A DNA stretch of 64,000 nucleotides. Source: Methylophilus sp. QUAN. GTDB taxonomy: Bacteria > Pseudomonadota > Gammaproteobacteria > Burkholderiales > Methylophilaceae. The DNA lies in NCBI RefSeq assembly GCF_015354445.1, contig NZ_JADKYT010000001.1, positions 434,001 through 498,000 of the forward strand, given 5' to 3'. The position numbers were made by a program, and so were the translations under genes. Of this stretch, positions 17,337-26,029 are shown piece after piece. A model generated the notes under the pieces. It worked only from the letters and a program-made list of their open reading frames with translations, was not told the DNA's origin and made no database searches. How positions within the stretch are numbered: the stretch's first letter is position 1; every line of letters starts with the position of its first letter.

Positions 17337-18500
17337 ATGAGTGAATATCTTTTTACTTCGGAATCCGTGTCCGAAGGCCATCCCGACAAATTAGCTGACC
17401 AGGTATCTGATAGCATTCTGGATGCGATTTTAGCCCAAGACCCAACTGCGCGTGTCGCCGCAGAAACCCTGGCCAATACCGGCCTGGTTGTACTGGCCGG
17501 TGAAATTACGACCACTGCCAATGTCGACTACATCAAGGTCGCACGTGATGCGATCAAACGCATCGGCTATGACAATACCGAATACGGCATTGACTACAAG
17601 GGTTGTGCCGTCTTGGTCGCTTACGATAAACAATCGCCAGACATTGCCCAGGGTGTGGATAACGCCAACGATGATCCGCTGGATCAGGGCGCGGGTGACC
17701 AGGGTATCATGTTTGGTTATGCAGTGAATGAAACCCCACAACTGATGCCATTGCCGATCTGGCTCAGCCACCGTGTGATGGAGCGCCAGTCCCAGTTGCG
17801 TAAAGATGGCCGTCTGCCATGGTTGCGCCCGGATGCTAAATCACAAGTGACCATTCAGTATGTGGACGGCAAACCATTCAAGATTGATACCGTACTGGTG
17901 TCCACACAGCATGCGCCAGACATGAGCCTGGACGCGATTCGTGAAGCAGTGATCGAAGAAATCATCAAGCCAACCTTGCCTGCCGAGTTGATTAAGGGCG
18001 AGATTAAATATCTGGTGAACCCGACCGGCCGCTTTGTCATCGGTGGTCCGCAAGGCGATTGTGGTCTGACTGGCCGCAAGATTATTGTGGATACCTATGG
18101 TGGCGCCGCGCCACACGGTGGTGGTGCATTCTCGGGTAAAGATCCTTCCAAAGTTGACCGTTCCGCTGCCTATGCAGGCCGTTATGTGGCGAAAAATATT
18201 GTTGCGGCCGGTTTGGCTGACAAGTGTCTGGTGCAGGTCAGCTACGCGATTGGTGTGGCACAGCCAACGTCTATCATGGTTGAAACCTATGGCACAGGCA
18301 AGATTTCGGATGAGCGCCTGACGCAACTGGTACGCGAGCATTTTGATCTGCGCCCAAAAGGCATCGTGAAGATGCTGGACCTGTTGCGTCCTATCTATAG
18401 CAAAACAGCGGCTTATGGCCACTTTGGCCGTGATGAGCCAGAGTTTAGCTGGGAGGCGACAGATAAAGCAGCCGCGTTGCGCGCCGCCGCAGGCTTGTAA
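17337..18500 (+). CDS. metK: S-adenosylmethionine synthetase
   Basis: MetK makes S-adenosylmethionine from methionine and ATP. The 387-residue length is standard. Signatures are [17 protein letters not shown] (ATP/methionine binding), [12 protein letters not shown] and [19 protein letters not shown] (phosphate loop). I chose the ATG at 17337, which begins the usual [10 protein letters not shown]. It has AAGGCG upstream, while the in-frame ATG at 17274 would add 21 residues unlike the family. The gene ahcY, a frequent downstream neighbour in beta-proteobacteria, is absent. Confidence 0.97.
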   Translation: MSEYLFTSESVSEGHPDKLADQVSDSILDAILAQDPTARVAAETLANTGLVVLAGEITTTANVDYIKVARDAIKRIGYDNTEYGIDYKGCAVLVAYDKQSPDIAQGVDNANDDPLDQGAGDQGIMFGYAVNETPQLMPLPIWLSHRVMERQSQLRKDGRLPWLRPDAKSQVTIQYVDGKPFKIDTVLVSTQHAPDMSLDAIREAVIEEIIKPTLPAELIKGEIKYLVNPTGRFVIGGPQGDCGLTGRKIIVDTYGGAAPHGGGAFSGKDPSKVDRSAAYAGRYVAKNIVAAGLADKCLVQVSYAIGVAQPTSIMVETYGTGKISDERLTQLVREHFDLRPKGIVKMLDLLRPIYSKTAAYGHFGRDEPEFSWEATDKAAALRAAAGL

Positions 18501-18509
18501 AGCTGGCTG

Positions 18510-18533
18510 ACATGCATGCTAAAACATGCATGT
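18510..18533. repeat. Inverted repeat just after metK
   Basis: ACATGCATG and CATGCATGT are perfect 9-bp arms around CTAAAA, 9 bases after the metK stop and 14 bases before the true terminator. There is no T-tract. Confidence 0.7.
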
Positions 18534-18547
18534 AAATGTAATTTTAA

Positions 18548-18574
18548 AGAGGGCTTTTAGCCCTCTTTTTTTTT
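18548..18574 (+). terminator. Rho-independent terminator of metK
   Basis: AGAGGG and CCCTCT form a stem with a 7-base loop, followed by a run of eight or more T. Confidence 0.9.
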
Positions 18575-18633
18575 AATTTTTTTCCGATATTCAGTTATAA
18601 GATGTAAGCATTATGTGGGGCTGTCAGGGCGAT

Positions 18634-19863
18634 ATGTTAAAAACTATAACAGTCAAAGAGGTGCGGATGGGGATGTACATTCATGAGCTGAAAGGCCCGT
18701 GGATGGACCATCCATTTTGGCGTACCAAATTTGTGCTGAATGATCCTGTTGATCTGCAAAAGTTAAGAGCAAGCCATTTGCAGCAGGTGGTGATTGATAT
18801 CAGTCAGGGATTGGATGTGCTGCCCGAGCCGGATGTTGTTGATCGCCAGCTCACGGATAAAGAAATGGCGATGCTGGAACTGGATGGGCCCGTTGTGGAA
18901 GAGAGTGCCAGCGCCGAAAAGTTGAAATCGACCACACTGGAAGCTGAACGTGAGCAGGCCGCCAAGATTATTGCTTCTTCGCGCCGCGCGATTGAGTCCA
19001 TGTTTAAAGATTTACGCATGGGCAAGGCGATTGAAGCTGAGGCAGTGATGCCGCTCGTGGAAGAAATATCGGCTTCGGTTACGCGCAATGTGCATGCGCT
19101 GATTAGTCTGGTGCGTTTGAAAACAGTCGATGATTACACCTATATGCACTCGGTGGCTGTCTGTGCCCTGATGACTGCGCTTGCTAAAGAGCTTAAATTA
19201 TCTGAAACGGAAGTAAAACAGGCCGGGTTGGCAGGTTTGATGCATGATATGGGCAAGGCGGGGATCCCGTTACAGATACTGAATAAACCTGGTTCACTGA
19301 CCGATAACGAGTTTGATGTGATCCGCCAGCACCCTCAGTTGGGCCATGACATGCTGATCAAGGCCAATATATCTGACTCAGTGACCTTGGACGTGTGTTT
19401 GCATCACCATGAAAAAGTGGATGGGTCTGGTTATCCTGAACATTTAAGTGGCGAGCAAATGACCGTTTTTGCCAAGATGGGGGCGATCTGTGATGTTTAT
19501 GACGCTGTGACTTCGACCCGCGCGTATAAACCGGCCTGGGAGCCTGGCATGGCTCTTAAACGCATGGCAAGCTGGAGTGGTCACTTTGACACTGAAGTGT
19601 TTAAGGCTTTTGTCAAAAGCCTGGGGATTTATCCGATCGGGACGGTAGTGATGCTCAAATCTGGTCGCCTGGCAGTGGTGGTCAAGCAAACGCCTGATAG
19701 TTTGCTCAAGCCAGTGGTCAAAGCATTCTTCTCAACAAAGTCGAAAATACATATCCCGGTGGAAGAGCTGGACTTATCAAAAGGCATGGATGAAATTATT
19801 GGTAATGATTCTGCCGCTACCTGGGGCGTGGGTAATATTGATCATCTGTGGTCCAATCATTGA
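18634..19863 (+). CDS. HD-GYP domain c-di-GMP phosphodiesterase with N-terminal DUF3391
   Basis: The 409-residue protein starts with a DUF3391 domain (MLKTITVKEVRMGMYIHEL), then an HD-GYP domain at about residues 155-320. The metal-binding His-Asp is in LMHDMGKAGIP, and the diagnostic GYP is in HHHEKVDGSGYPEHLSG. HD-GYP proteins hydrolyse c-di-GMP to GMP or pGpG. I prefer the ATG at 18634 because it begins the DUF3391 motif; an ATG at 18613 would add seven residues. It is the second c-di-GMP gene in the window, and it is monocistronic between two terminators. Confidence 0.9.
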   Translation: MLKTITVKEVRMGMYIHELKGPWMDHPFWRTKFVLNDPVDLQKLRASHLQQVVIDISQGLDVLPEPDVVDRQLTDKEMAMLELDGPVVEESASAEKLKSTTLEAEREQAAKIIASSRRAIESMFKDLRMGKAIEAEAVMPLVEEISASVTRNVHALISLVRLKTVDDYTYMHSVAVCALMTALAKELKLSETEVKQAGLAGLMHDMGKAGIPLQILNKPGSLTDNEFDVIRQHPQLGHDMLIKANISDSVTLDVCLHHHEKVDGSGYPEHLSGEQMTVFAKMGAICDVYDAVTSTRAYKPAWEPGMALKRMASWSGHFDTEVFKAFVKSLGIYPIGTVVMLKSGRLAVVVKQTPDSLLKPVVKAFFSTKSKIHIPVEELDLSKGMDEIIGNDSAATWGVGNIDHLWSNH

Positions 19864-19888
19864 GAGCCAGTCCATGATTTAGGGCGTA

Positions 19889-19917
19889 AAAAAAAGGAGC
19901 TGGTGGCTCCTTTTTTA
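19889..19917. terminator. Bidirectional terminator between HD-GYP gene and topA
   Basis: AAAAAGGAGC and GCTCCTTTTT form a stem with a TGGTG loop and A/T tracts on both sides, between two convergent genes. Confidence 0.88.
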
Positions 19918-19928
19918 GTCTGTGTCAT

Positions 19929-22544
19929 TTACTCTTCTGCTGACTTTTTAGTCCGCTTGCTCGTTGCCGCCTTAGTCGTGCTTGCTTTCTTGGTGGTGGC
20001 CTTTTTCACGGTTGTTTTTGTGGTCGCCGCTTTAGGTGCGGCAGCTTTCTTCGCCGCGGTTTTTTTAGCTGCTGGCTTCTTGCTGCTGGTTTTGCCACCG
20101 TCTTTGGCTGCTTTTTCTGCCAGTAATTCCAGGGCTTGTTCTACGTTGAGTTCTTCTGGTGCCACGCTCTTAGGCAAGGTAGCACGGATGCCGTTATGTT
20201 GCACATAAGGGCCAAAGCGGCCAGAAAATACTTCAATACGACCTTCGCCCGATGGATGTTCGCCCAAGTCGGCCAACGGGGTCGGCCCATTGGCAGCAGC
20301 CAGTAGTTTCACGGCACCTTCAAGGTCTATGCTAAATACACTCTCGGTTTTGGGGATGGACTTGAACTTGCCATCATGATTCACATAAGGACCAAAGCGA
20401 CCAATGTTGGCGACAATTTTCTTGCCGGTTTCCGGGTGTTGGCCCAAGTCACGTGGCAAACTCAGCAGCATGTGCGCCGTGTCGATATTAATCTGGCTCA
20501 GCGGAATTTCTTTAGGGATGCTGACGCGTTTGGGTTTTTTCTTGTCGCCTTCGACTGGCTGCCCCACCTGTAAATAAGGACCATACGGGCCATTCATCAG
20601 GTAAATGTCTTTTTGTGTGTCGACGTCCTGCCCAATCACCACTGGCTCGCTGGCCATATTGGCTTCGCCATCCAGGTTGCGTTTGTAATCACATTTTGGC
20701 GTGGCGTTATAGCCAGTACAGCCAATAAAGCTGCCGTAGCGACTGAGTTGTTTTTGCAACTGGCGGCCGCATTTCGGGCACATTTCATCAATGAGCTCGT
20801 TGCCTGGGCGTTCTACGTCGGCCTTCACCTGAATCTGCTGGTTAAAGCCCTGCCAGAACTTGTCCATGACCGGCACCCAGTCCAGATTGCCTTCGGCAAT
20901 CTCGTCCAGCTCGTTTTCCAGCTTGGCAGTAAAGTCATAATCTACGTACTGCGTGAAGTGCTCGGTGAGGAATTTATTGACCACGCGGCCGACATCAGTG
21001 GGCGTAAAGCGCTTTTTATCCAGCACTACATATTCGCGGTCTTGCAGCGTTGAGATAATGCTGGCGTAAGTCGAAGGGCGGCCAATGCCGTATTCTTCGA
21101 GTGCTTTGACCAGGCTGGCTTCTGAATAACGCGGTGGCGGCTCGGTAAAATGTTGTTCGCCGAAAATTCTCTCAACCGTCAACACCTCGCCGGTTTCCAG
21201 ATGCGGCAACTTGGCTTCGGCGTCTTCGTCCTCTTTGTCGTCGTCCTTGCCTTCCATGTAGACGGCAATAAAACCAGGGAATACCAGGGTTTGACCGGTG
21301 GCACGGAAGAGGTTGGCATCTGTGCCGACCGCTAAATCCACACTGACAGCATCATATTTGGCCTGTGTCATTTGGCAGGCCAGGGTGCGCTTCCAGATCA
21401 TTTCATACAGTTTGAACTGCTCGTCGTTCAGGTACTGGCGCACGCTGGCAGGGGTACGTGTAATATCGGTCGGGCGAATCGCCTCGTGCGCCTCTTGCGC
21501 ATTTTTGGCTTTGGTTTTGTACATGATGGGCGACTTGGGCAGGTAGTCTGCATCAAAGTGCTTTTTCACGTAATCGCGGATCTGCATCACGGCCTCAGCC
21601 GCCAGGCTGAACGAGTCGGTACGCATATAGGTAATCAAACCGACCGTGCCGCTGCCGACGTCCATGCCTTCGTATAATTGCTGCGCTACGCGCATGGCGC
21701 GGCTGGTGGTAAAGCCTAGTTTTCGCACGGCTTCCTGTTGTAGCGTAGAGGTAGTGAATGGCGCTGCCGGGCTGCGGCTACGTTGTTTTTTCTCAACGCG
21801 GGTCACCGTCGTTTTGCCTGCGGAGGCAAGCAATAACTTGCCGACAATGTCGGCTTGCTGGTCATGGTTGGTGACCGTGAACTGTTCTACTTTCTGGCCG
21901 TTGAGCTGCACCAGTCTGGCATCAAAACCATGGGCATGCTTGAGCGCACCCATGTGGATGCTCCAGTATTCCTGGCTGGTAAAGGCTTCAATTTCCAGCT
22001 CGCGCTCTACAATCAGGCGCAGCGCCGGGCTTTGTACGCGGCCTGCTGACAAGCCGCGACGGATTTTTTTCCACAACAGGGGTGACAGATTAAAGCCGAC
22101 CAGGTAGTCGAGTGCACGGCGGGCTTGCTGTGCATTGACCAGGTCCATGGAAATATCACGTGGGTGGTCAATCGCGTGTTTTACCGCGGTTTGTGTAATC
22201 TCGTTGAACTCTACGCGTTTAATCAGCTTGTTTTTGACCAGTTTTTTTTCTGCCAGGATCTCGGCAATATGCCACGAGATAGCCTCGCCTTCGCGGTCCG
22301 GGTCGGTTGCCAGGTAAATGCTGTCAGCACTCTTCACGGCTTTGGCAATGGCATCTACATGCTTGCTGTTGCGGTCTATGATGTCGTACTTCATGGCGAA
22401 CTGCTGCGTCGGGTCGACGGCGCCATTTTTAGGGATCAGGTCGCGCACATGCCCGTAAGAAGCCAGGACCTCAAAATCACCACCCAAATATTTTTTGAGG
22501 GTTTTGGCCTTGGAGGGTGATTCAACGATCAGCAGTTTTGACAT
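19929..22544 (-). CDS. topA: DNA topoisomerase I with a basic Lys/Ala-rich tail
   Basis: TopA relaxes negative supercoils by a type IA mechanism. The 871-residue protein has the N-terminal TOPRIM domain (LLIVESPSKAKTLKKYL, DPDREGEAISWHI), the active-site region GLITYMRTDS with the catalytic Tyr, and one C4-type zinc motif (CPKCG...GCTGYNATPKC). It then has two or more DUF-type repeat domains ending FGPYVQHNG. The last 60 or so residues are almost only Lys, Ala, Thr and Ser, resembling a histone H1 tail. Such tails occur in some beta-proteobacterial proteins and probably bind DNA. It is transcribed alone from its own promoter. Confidence 0.96.
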   Translation of the reverse strand: MSKLLIVESPSKAKTLKKYLGGDFEVLASYGHVRDLIPKNGAVDPTQQFAMKYDIIDRNSKHVDAIAKAVKSADSIYLATDPDREGEAISWHIAEILAEKKLVKNKLIKRVEFNEITQTAVKHAIDHPRDISMDLVNAQQARRALDYLVGFNLSPLLWKKIRRGLSAGRVQSPALRLIVERELEIEAFTSQEYWSIHMGALKHAHGFDARLVQLNGQKVEQFTVTNHDQQADIVGKLLLASAGKTTVTRVEKKQRSRSPAAPFTTSTLQQEAVRKLGFTTSRAMRVAQQLYEGMDVGSGTVGLITYMRTDSFSLAAEAVMQIRDYVKKHFDADYLPKSPIMYKTKAKNAQEAHEAIRPTDITRTPASVRQYLNDEQFKLYEMIWKRTLACQMTQAKYDAVSVDLAVGTDANLFRATGQTLVFPGFIAVYMEGKDDDKEDEDAEAKLPHLETGEVLTVERIFGEQHFTEPPPRYSEASLVKALEEYGIGRPSTYASIISTLQDREYVVLDKKRFTPTDVGRVVNKFLTEHFTQYVDYDFTAKLENELDEIAEGNLDWVPVMDKFWQGFNQQIQVKADVERPGNELIDEMCPKCGRQLQKQLSRYGSFIGCTGYNATPKCDYKRNLDGEANMASEPVVIGQDVDTQKDIYLMNGPYGPYLQVGQPVEGDKKKPKRVSIPKEIPLSQINIDTAHMLLSLPRDLGQHPETGKKIVANIGRFGPYVNHDGKFKSIPKTESVFSIDLEGAVKLLAAANGPTPLADLGEHPSGEGRIEVFSGRFGPYVQHNGIRATLPKSVAPEELNVEQALELLAEKAAKDGGKTSSKKPAAKKTAAKKAAAPKAATTKTTVKKATTKKASTTKAATSKRTKKSAEE

Positions 22545-22571
22545 TGAGCGGTCTGTGTAAGAGTTGGCTAG

Positions 22572-22601
22572 ATAATAGCAAGCGTTTTAACAACTAGACA
22601 A
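22572..22601 (-). promoter_or_regulatory. Probable sigma-70 promoter of topA
   Basis: Read on the minus strand, TTGTCT (22601-22596), an 18-bp spacer and TATTAT (22577-22572) precede the topA ATG by 28 bases. Confidence 0.55.
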
Positions 22602-22654
22602 TATATCGGTGCGGAAAGTCATGAATTAAAGCCTTTCCGCCCCAAAACGTTGTG

Positions 22655-23599
22655 TTATTCCTCAGTGCTGACTGCAACCGGGAACGGTTTGCGCGCAAAT
22701 TCAATGCGTTTGTCATCTTGAGAGGCAATCGATAATGCCATGTCGTTGCCAGCAGAAAACTTTTCGTGGTCAAACATCGGGTCTTCGTCTTCTTCCTTGG
22801 CCTGGCTCAGGTGCTTGAAGTCATACAGGTCAAAGTCAGCCAGGTGTGAAGGTTCTACATTGCCAATGGCACGGAAAATATTATTGATACGCCCCGGTTG
22901 CTCGCGCTCCCAGTTGTTGAGCATATCCTTGATTTTCTGGCGTTGCAGGTTTTCCTGGCTACCGCACAAATCACACGGAATAATTGGGAACTGCATGCCG
23001 CGCGCATAGGCCGCAATGTCTTTTTCAGCACAATAGGCCAGTGGGCGAATGACCATGAATTCACCACGGTTGGTGGCCAGTTTTGGCGGCATGGCCTTCA
23101 TCTTGGCGCCGTAAAACATATTGAGGAACAAGGTTTGCACGATGTCGTCGCGGTGGTGACCCAAGGCAATCTTATTAGCGCCAAGTTGCTGCGCAGTGGT
23201 GTAGATGATGCCACGGCGCAGGCGTGAGCACAGGCTGCAGGTGGTTTTACCTTCGGGGATTTTTTCTTTAACGATGGAGTACGTGTCCGCTTCTACAATA
23301 CGGTATTCCACGCCCAGTTTTTCCAGGTAGGCAGGCAAAATATCTGCCGGAAAACCTGGTTGTTTCTGGTCCAGGTTCATCGCAATCAATTTGAAGTTGA
23401 TAGGCGCGCGTTCTTGCAAGGCCAGCAAAATCATCAACATGGCGTGGCTATCCTTGCCACCGCTCATGCACACGAGCACGGTGTCGCCGTCCTCAATCAT
23501 GTTGTAATCGCCAATGGCTTTTCCAGTCGCGCTAATCAGTTGATTGCGCAGTTTGAGGAAGTTTTGGCTGACGTCGTCTGGATAATGTTTGGTCTTCAT
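22655..23599 (-). CDS. ttcA: tRNA 2-thiocytidine biosynthesis protein TtcA
   Basis: TtcA thiolates cytidine 32 of some tRNAs using ATP and an iron-sulfur cluster. The 314-residue protein has the PP-loop SGGKDSHAM (about residue 46) and two CxxC motifs that ligate the cluster: [10 protein letters not shown] and CDLCGSQ. I chose the ATG at 23599 rather than the one at 23608, because the upstream one lies inside a perfect TATAAT box. With this start there is essentially no 5' leader and no ribosome-binding site, which suggests a leaderless mRNA. Confidence 0.93.
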   Translation of the reverse strand: MKTKHYPDDVSQNFLKLRNQLISATGKAIGDYNMIEDGDTVLVCMSGGKDSHAMLMILLALQERAPINFKLIAMNLDQKQPGFPADILPAYLEKLGVEYRIVEADTYSIVKEKIPEGKTTCSLCSRLRRGIIYTTAQQLGANKIALGHHRDDIVQTLFLNMFYGAKMKAMPPKLATNRGEFMVIRPLAYCAEKDIAAYARGMQFPIIPCDLCGSQENLQRQKIKDMLNNWEREQPGRINNIFRAIGNVEPSHLADFDLYDFKHLSQAKEEDEDPMFDHEKFSAGNDMALSIASQDDKRIEFARKPFPVAVSTEE

Positions 23600-23606
23600 G
23601 GCGCGC

Positions 23607-23634
23607 ATTATAGCGGAAAGCGATGTAAAGTCAC
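23607..23634 (-). promoter_or_regulatory. Promoter of ttcA predicting a leaderless transcript
   Basis: On the minus strand GTGACT (23634-23629), a 16-bp spacer and perfect TATAAT (23612-23607) are followed 8 nt later by the ATG at 23599. Transcription would start at or within a base or two of the start codon. Confidence 0.65.
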
Positions 23635-23661
23635 GCTAAGTCTTTGATTATTCGAATTGAT

Positions 23662-23985
23662 TTATTCGGCCAGTGCAACATCAGCATCACAGGCCGTATC
23701 CGCTGCAATCCAGCGTTTGAAGATGCGGCTGGCAATGTCGTTCATGCCCGCTGGCAACCACCTGAGAAAACGGGCAGGTTCACTGACCATGCCACATAAA
23801 TAACGTTGGGCTGGATCACTCCAGATCAGCGCCCGGCATGGCGTCTGGTGTGGCCAGAGTAATGCCAGGCTAACCGGGCAAGGCTCGGCGGCACAACACA
23901 CGCCACAACCGTTACATGTTTCACCCAATGCGGGCTTTGCTGGCGCTTGTGCGTGGATGGTGATGACTTGGGTATTTGTCCCCAT
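23662..23985 (-). CDS. YkgJ-type cysteine-cluster protein
   Basis: This 107-residue protein contains the cluster CNGCGVCCAAEPCP (about residues 24-37), which fits the YkgJ/CxxCxxCC family thought to bind zinc or an iron-sulfur cluster. The remaining part (WPHQTPCRALIWSDPAQRYLCGMV) has two more cysteines. Its function is unknown. It begins 4 bp after the pteridine reductase gene, so the two form an operon. Confidence 0.65.
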   Translation of the reverse strand: MGTNTQVITIHAQAPAKPALGETCNGCGVCCAAEPCPVSLALLWPHQTPCRALIWSDPAQRYLCGMVSEPARFLRWLPAGMNDIASRIFKRWIAADTACDADVALAE

Positions 23986-23989
23986 GACG

Positions 23990-24742
23990 CTATAAACTTA
24001 AATTGCGTCCGCCATCTACCGCCAGTACATGGCCGGTAATAAACGGCGCATCATCAATCAGGAATTTGACCGCCTTGGCAATGTCGGATGGTTCGCCGGT
24101 GCGTTTGAGCAAGGTTTGATTGACCACTTGCTGGCGGTAATCTTCATCAAACTCCTGGTTGTCATCCGGCCATAGCACCGGGCCTGGGGCGACTGCATTC
24201 ACCCTCACATCGGGCGCCAGTTCCTGTGCCAGCGATTTGGTCAGGCTGACCAGTCCCGCCTTGGCGGCACTGTACACAATGTAGTGTTTCTTGGGACGCT
24301 CAATATGCATATCAGTAATATTGACAATGCAGCCCTGGCTGGCGCGCAAGGCATCCGCAGCCGCCTGGCTTAGAAATAAGGGCGCTTTCAGGTTGCTGCC
24401 CATGAGCTCTTCCCATTGCGCTGCATCAATCTGGCCGAGCTGGGTAGGGTAATAGCTGGAAGCATTATTGACCAGTGCATCCAGCCGGCCGAAGTGCTGC
24501 AGTGCCGTGTCTACCAGTGGCGGTAATGCAGCCAGATCGAGCAGGTTAGCCTGCGCCACCACCACGCTGCCAGGGCGCACCTGGTTGAGTTCAGCTTGCA
24601 GCGCAAGCGCTTCTTTGGCGCTGGTGTGGTAATGCAGCAAGATATTCGCACCCTGGCGATGCAGCTCGCGGGTGATGGCGGCGCCAACACGTTTGGCACC
24701 ACCGGTAATCAGCACAACTTTGGTAACGGAATGGAAATTCAC
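23990..24742 (-). CDS. Short-chain dehydrogenase, pteridine reductase type
   Basis: This 250-residue SDR enzyme has the NADP-binding TGGAKRVGAAI with the Arg after the second Gly, typical of pteridine reductases (PTR1, FolM). It also has NNASSYYPT and the catalytic Tyr/Lys in YSAAKAG. FolM-type enzymes reduce dihydromonapterin or dihydrobiopterin and supply tetrahydropterin cofactors. This would fit a methylotroph's demand for pterins, but the substrate is inferred only. The start is a GTG at 24742. It is divergent from midA with a 42-bp gap. Confidence 0.82.
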   Translation of the reverse strand: MNFHSVTKVVLITGGAKRVGAAITRELHRQGANILLHYHTSAKEALALQAELNQVRPGSVVVAQANLLDLAALPPLVDTALQHFGRLDALVNNASSYYPTQLGQIDAAQWEELMGSNLKAPLFLSQAAADALRASQGCIVNITDMHIERPKKHYIVYSAAKAGLVSLTKSLAQELAPDVRVNAVAPGPVLWPDDNQEFDEDYRQQVVNQTLLKRTGEPSDIAKAVKFLIDDAPFITGHVLAVDGGRNLSL

Positions 24743-24772
24743 GGTGGTCTCTTTATTCTGGACTGGTCACAT

Positions 24773-24778
24773 TATAAT
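24773..24778 (+). promoter_or_regulatory. -10 element of midA predicting a leaderless transcript
   Basis: A perfect TATAAT ends 7 nt before the A of the midA ATG at 24785, so the predicted transcription start is the start codon itself. No ribosome-binding site is present and the -35 region is poor. Confidence 0.55.
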
Positions 24779-24784
24779 GGCTGA

Positions 24785-25954
24785 ATGACTGCTCAACCGA
24801 ATTCTTCTCGCTTACCGGCATTGGATGCCGCGGCGCAACAGCACAGCGACACATTACTCGCACATATTCAACAGCAGGTGCAGCAACAGGGTGGCTGGAT
24901 CTCGTTTGCCGACTACATGCAAATGGCGTTGTACACGCCCCACCTTGGCTATTACAGCGGCGAGGCCAATAAGTTCGGTCGTGGTGGCGATTTTGTCACT
25001 GCGCCCGAGATTTCACCTTTATTTTCACAAGCCTTGGCCAACCAAGTGGCGCAGGTGCTACAGACGACTGCGGGTCATGTGCTAGAGCTAGGGGCCGGTA
25101 CGGGTAAATTAGCAGCAGGCTTATTGCTGCGGCTGGCAGAACTAGAGCAGATACCGCAGCACTATTATATTCTTGAGGTAAGTGCTAACTTGCGTCATCG
25201 GCAGCAAGAGTACTTGCAAGGTATATTGCCAGTAGCCTTATATTCTCGCCTACAGTGGCTGGATACGTTGCCAGAAACCTTGACGGGTGTTGTGGTCGGT
25301 AATGAAGTGCTGGATGCCATTCCGGTGCATGTCGTTGAATGGCGAGCAGGGCAGTGGCTGGAGCGTGGTATTGGGTTTGATCAGCAATTAGTGTGGCAAA
25401 CACAACTACTGCAAGACCTGTCACTGGTGGCGGCAATTGATACACTTCCACTGCCAGATGGTTACGTCACTGAGGTGTGTCCTGCTGCACAAGGCCTAAT
25501 CGCTAGTCTTGCCACGATGTTAACGCGCGGCTTGATATTGATGCCTGACTATGGTTTTGCTGCAAGTGAGTACTACCATCCGCAGCGCGCGCAGGGGACA
25601 TTGATGTGTCATTACCAGCATTACGCACATGATGATCCATTAATCTATCCCGGCCTGCAGGATATCACTGCCCATGTTGATTTCACTGCGATGGCCGAAA
25701 CCGCATTGGCTAATGGACTGGACTGTGCGGGGTATACCAACCAGGCGCAATTCTTAATCAATTGCGGTATTTTGCAATTGTTGCAACAGGTGCCGCCAGA
25801 AGAGAGTGCGCGCTATTTGCCTATGGTGGCGGCAGTGCAAAAATTGCTATCTCCGGCGGAGATGGGGGAGTTGTTTAAAGTCTTGGCACTGAGTAAGGGC
25901 CTGGCATTGCCGTTGATGGGGTTTTTGCAGGGGGATAAGCGGCATCAGTTGTAA
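24785..25954 (+). CDS. SAM-dependent methyltransferase, MidA/NDUFAF7 family
   Basis: This 389-residue protein belongs to the family of mitochondrial NDUFAF7 (MidA), a protein arginine methyltransferase for complex I assembly; the bacterial role is unproven. Seen are the N-terminal ISFADYMQMALYTPHLGYYSG, the FVTAPEISPLFSQALANQ segment, and the SAM-binding ELGAGTGKLAAGLL (about residues 100-113), followed by VVVGNEVLDAIPV. The gene has a TATAAT box immediately before its ATG and no ribosome-binding site. Downstream is a long inverted-repeat element. Confidence 0.88.
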   Translation: MTAQPNSSRLPALDAAAQQHSDTLLAHIQQQVQQQGGWISFADYMQMALYTPHLGYYSGEANKFGRGGDFVTAPEISPLFSQALANQVAQVLQTTAGHVLELGAGTGKLAAGLLLRLAELEQIPQHYYILEVSANLRHRQQEYLQGILPVALYSRLQWLDTLPETLTGVVVGNEVLDAIPVHVVEWRAGQWLERGIGFDQQLVWQTQLLQDLSLVAAIDTLPLPDGYVTEVCPAAQGLIASLATMLTRGLILMPDYGFAASEYYHPQRAQGTLMCHYQHYAHDDPLIYPGLQDITAHVDFTAMAETALANGLDCAGYTNQAQFLINCGILQLLQQVPPEESARYLPMVAAVQKLLSPAEMGELFKVLALSKGLALPLMGFLQGDKRHQL

Positions 25955-26029
25955 GTGGTTACGTTTTTGGGTTTTGTTGGGAAGGTTATTCTTTGGTTTT
26001 TTGTTTTGGTGGCGGGATTGGGTAGGTTT
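25955..26029 (+). other. T/G-rich spacer between midA and the repeat element
   Basis: This 75-base stretch is T/G-rich with runs such as TTGGTTTTTTGTTTTGG on the + strand. I see no gene or terminator hairpin in it. Confidence 0.4.

Noticed and set aside
18510-18533. Second terminator after metK
   Set aside because: The stem is perfect but no T-tract follows; kept as an inverted repeat only.
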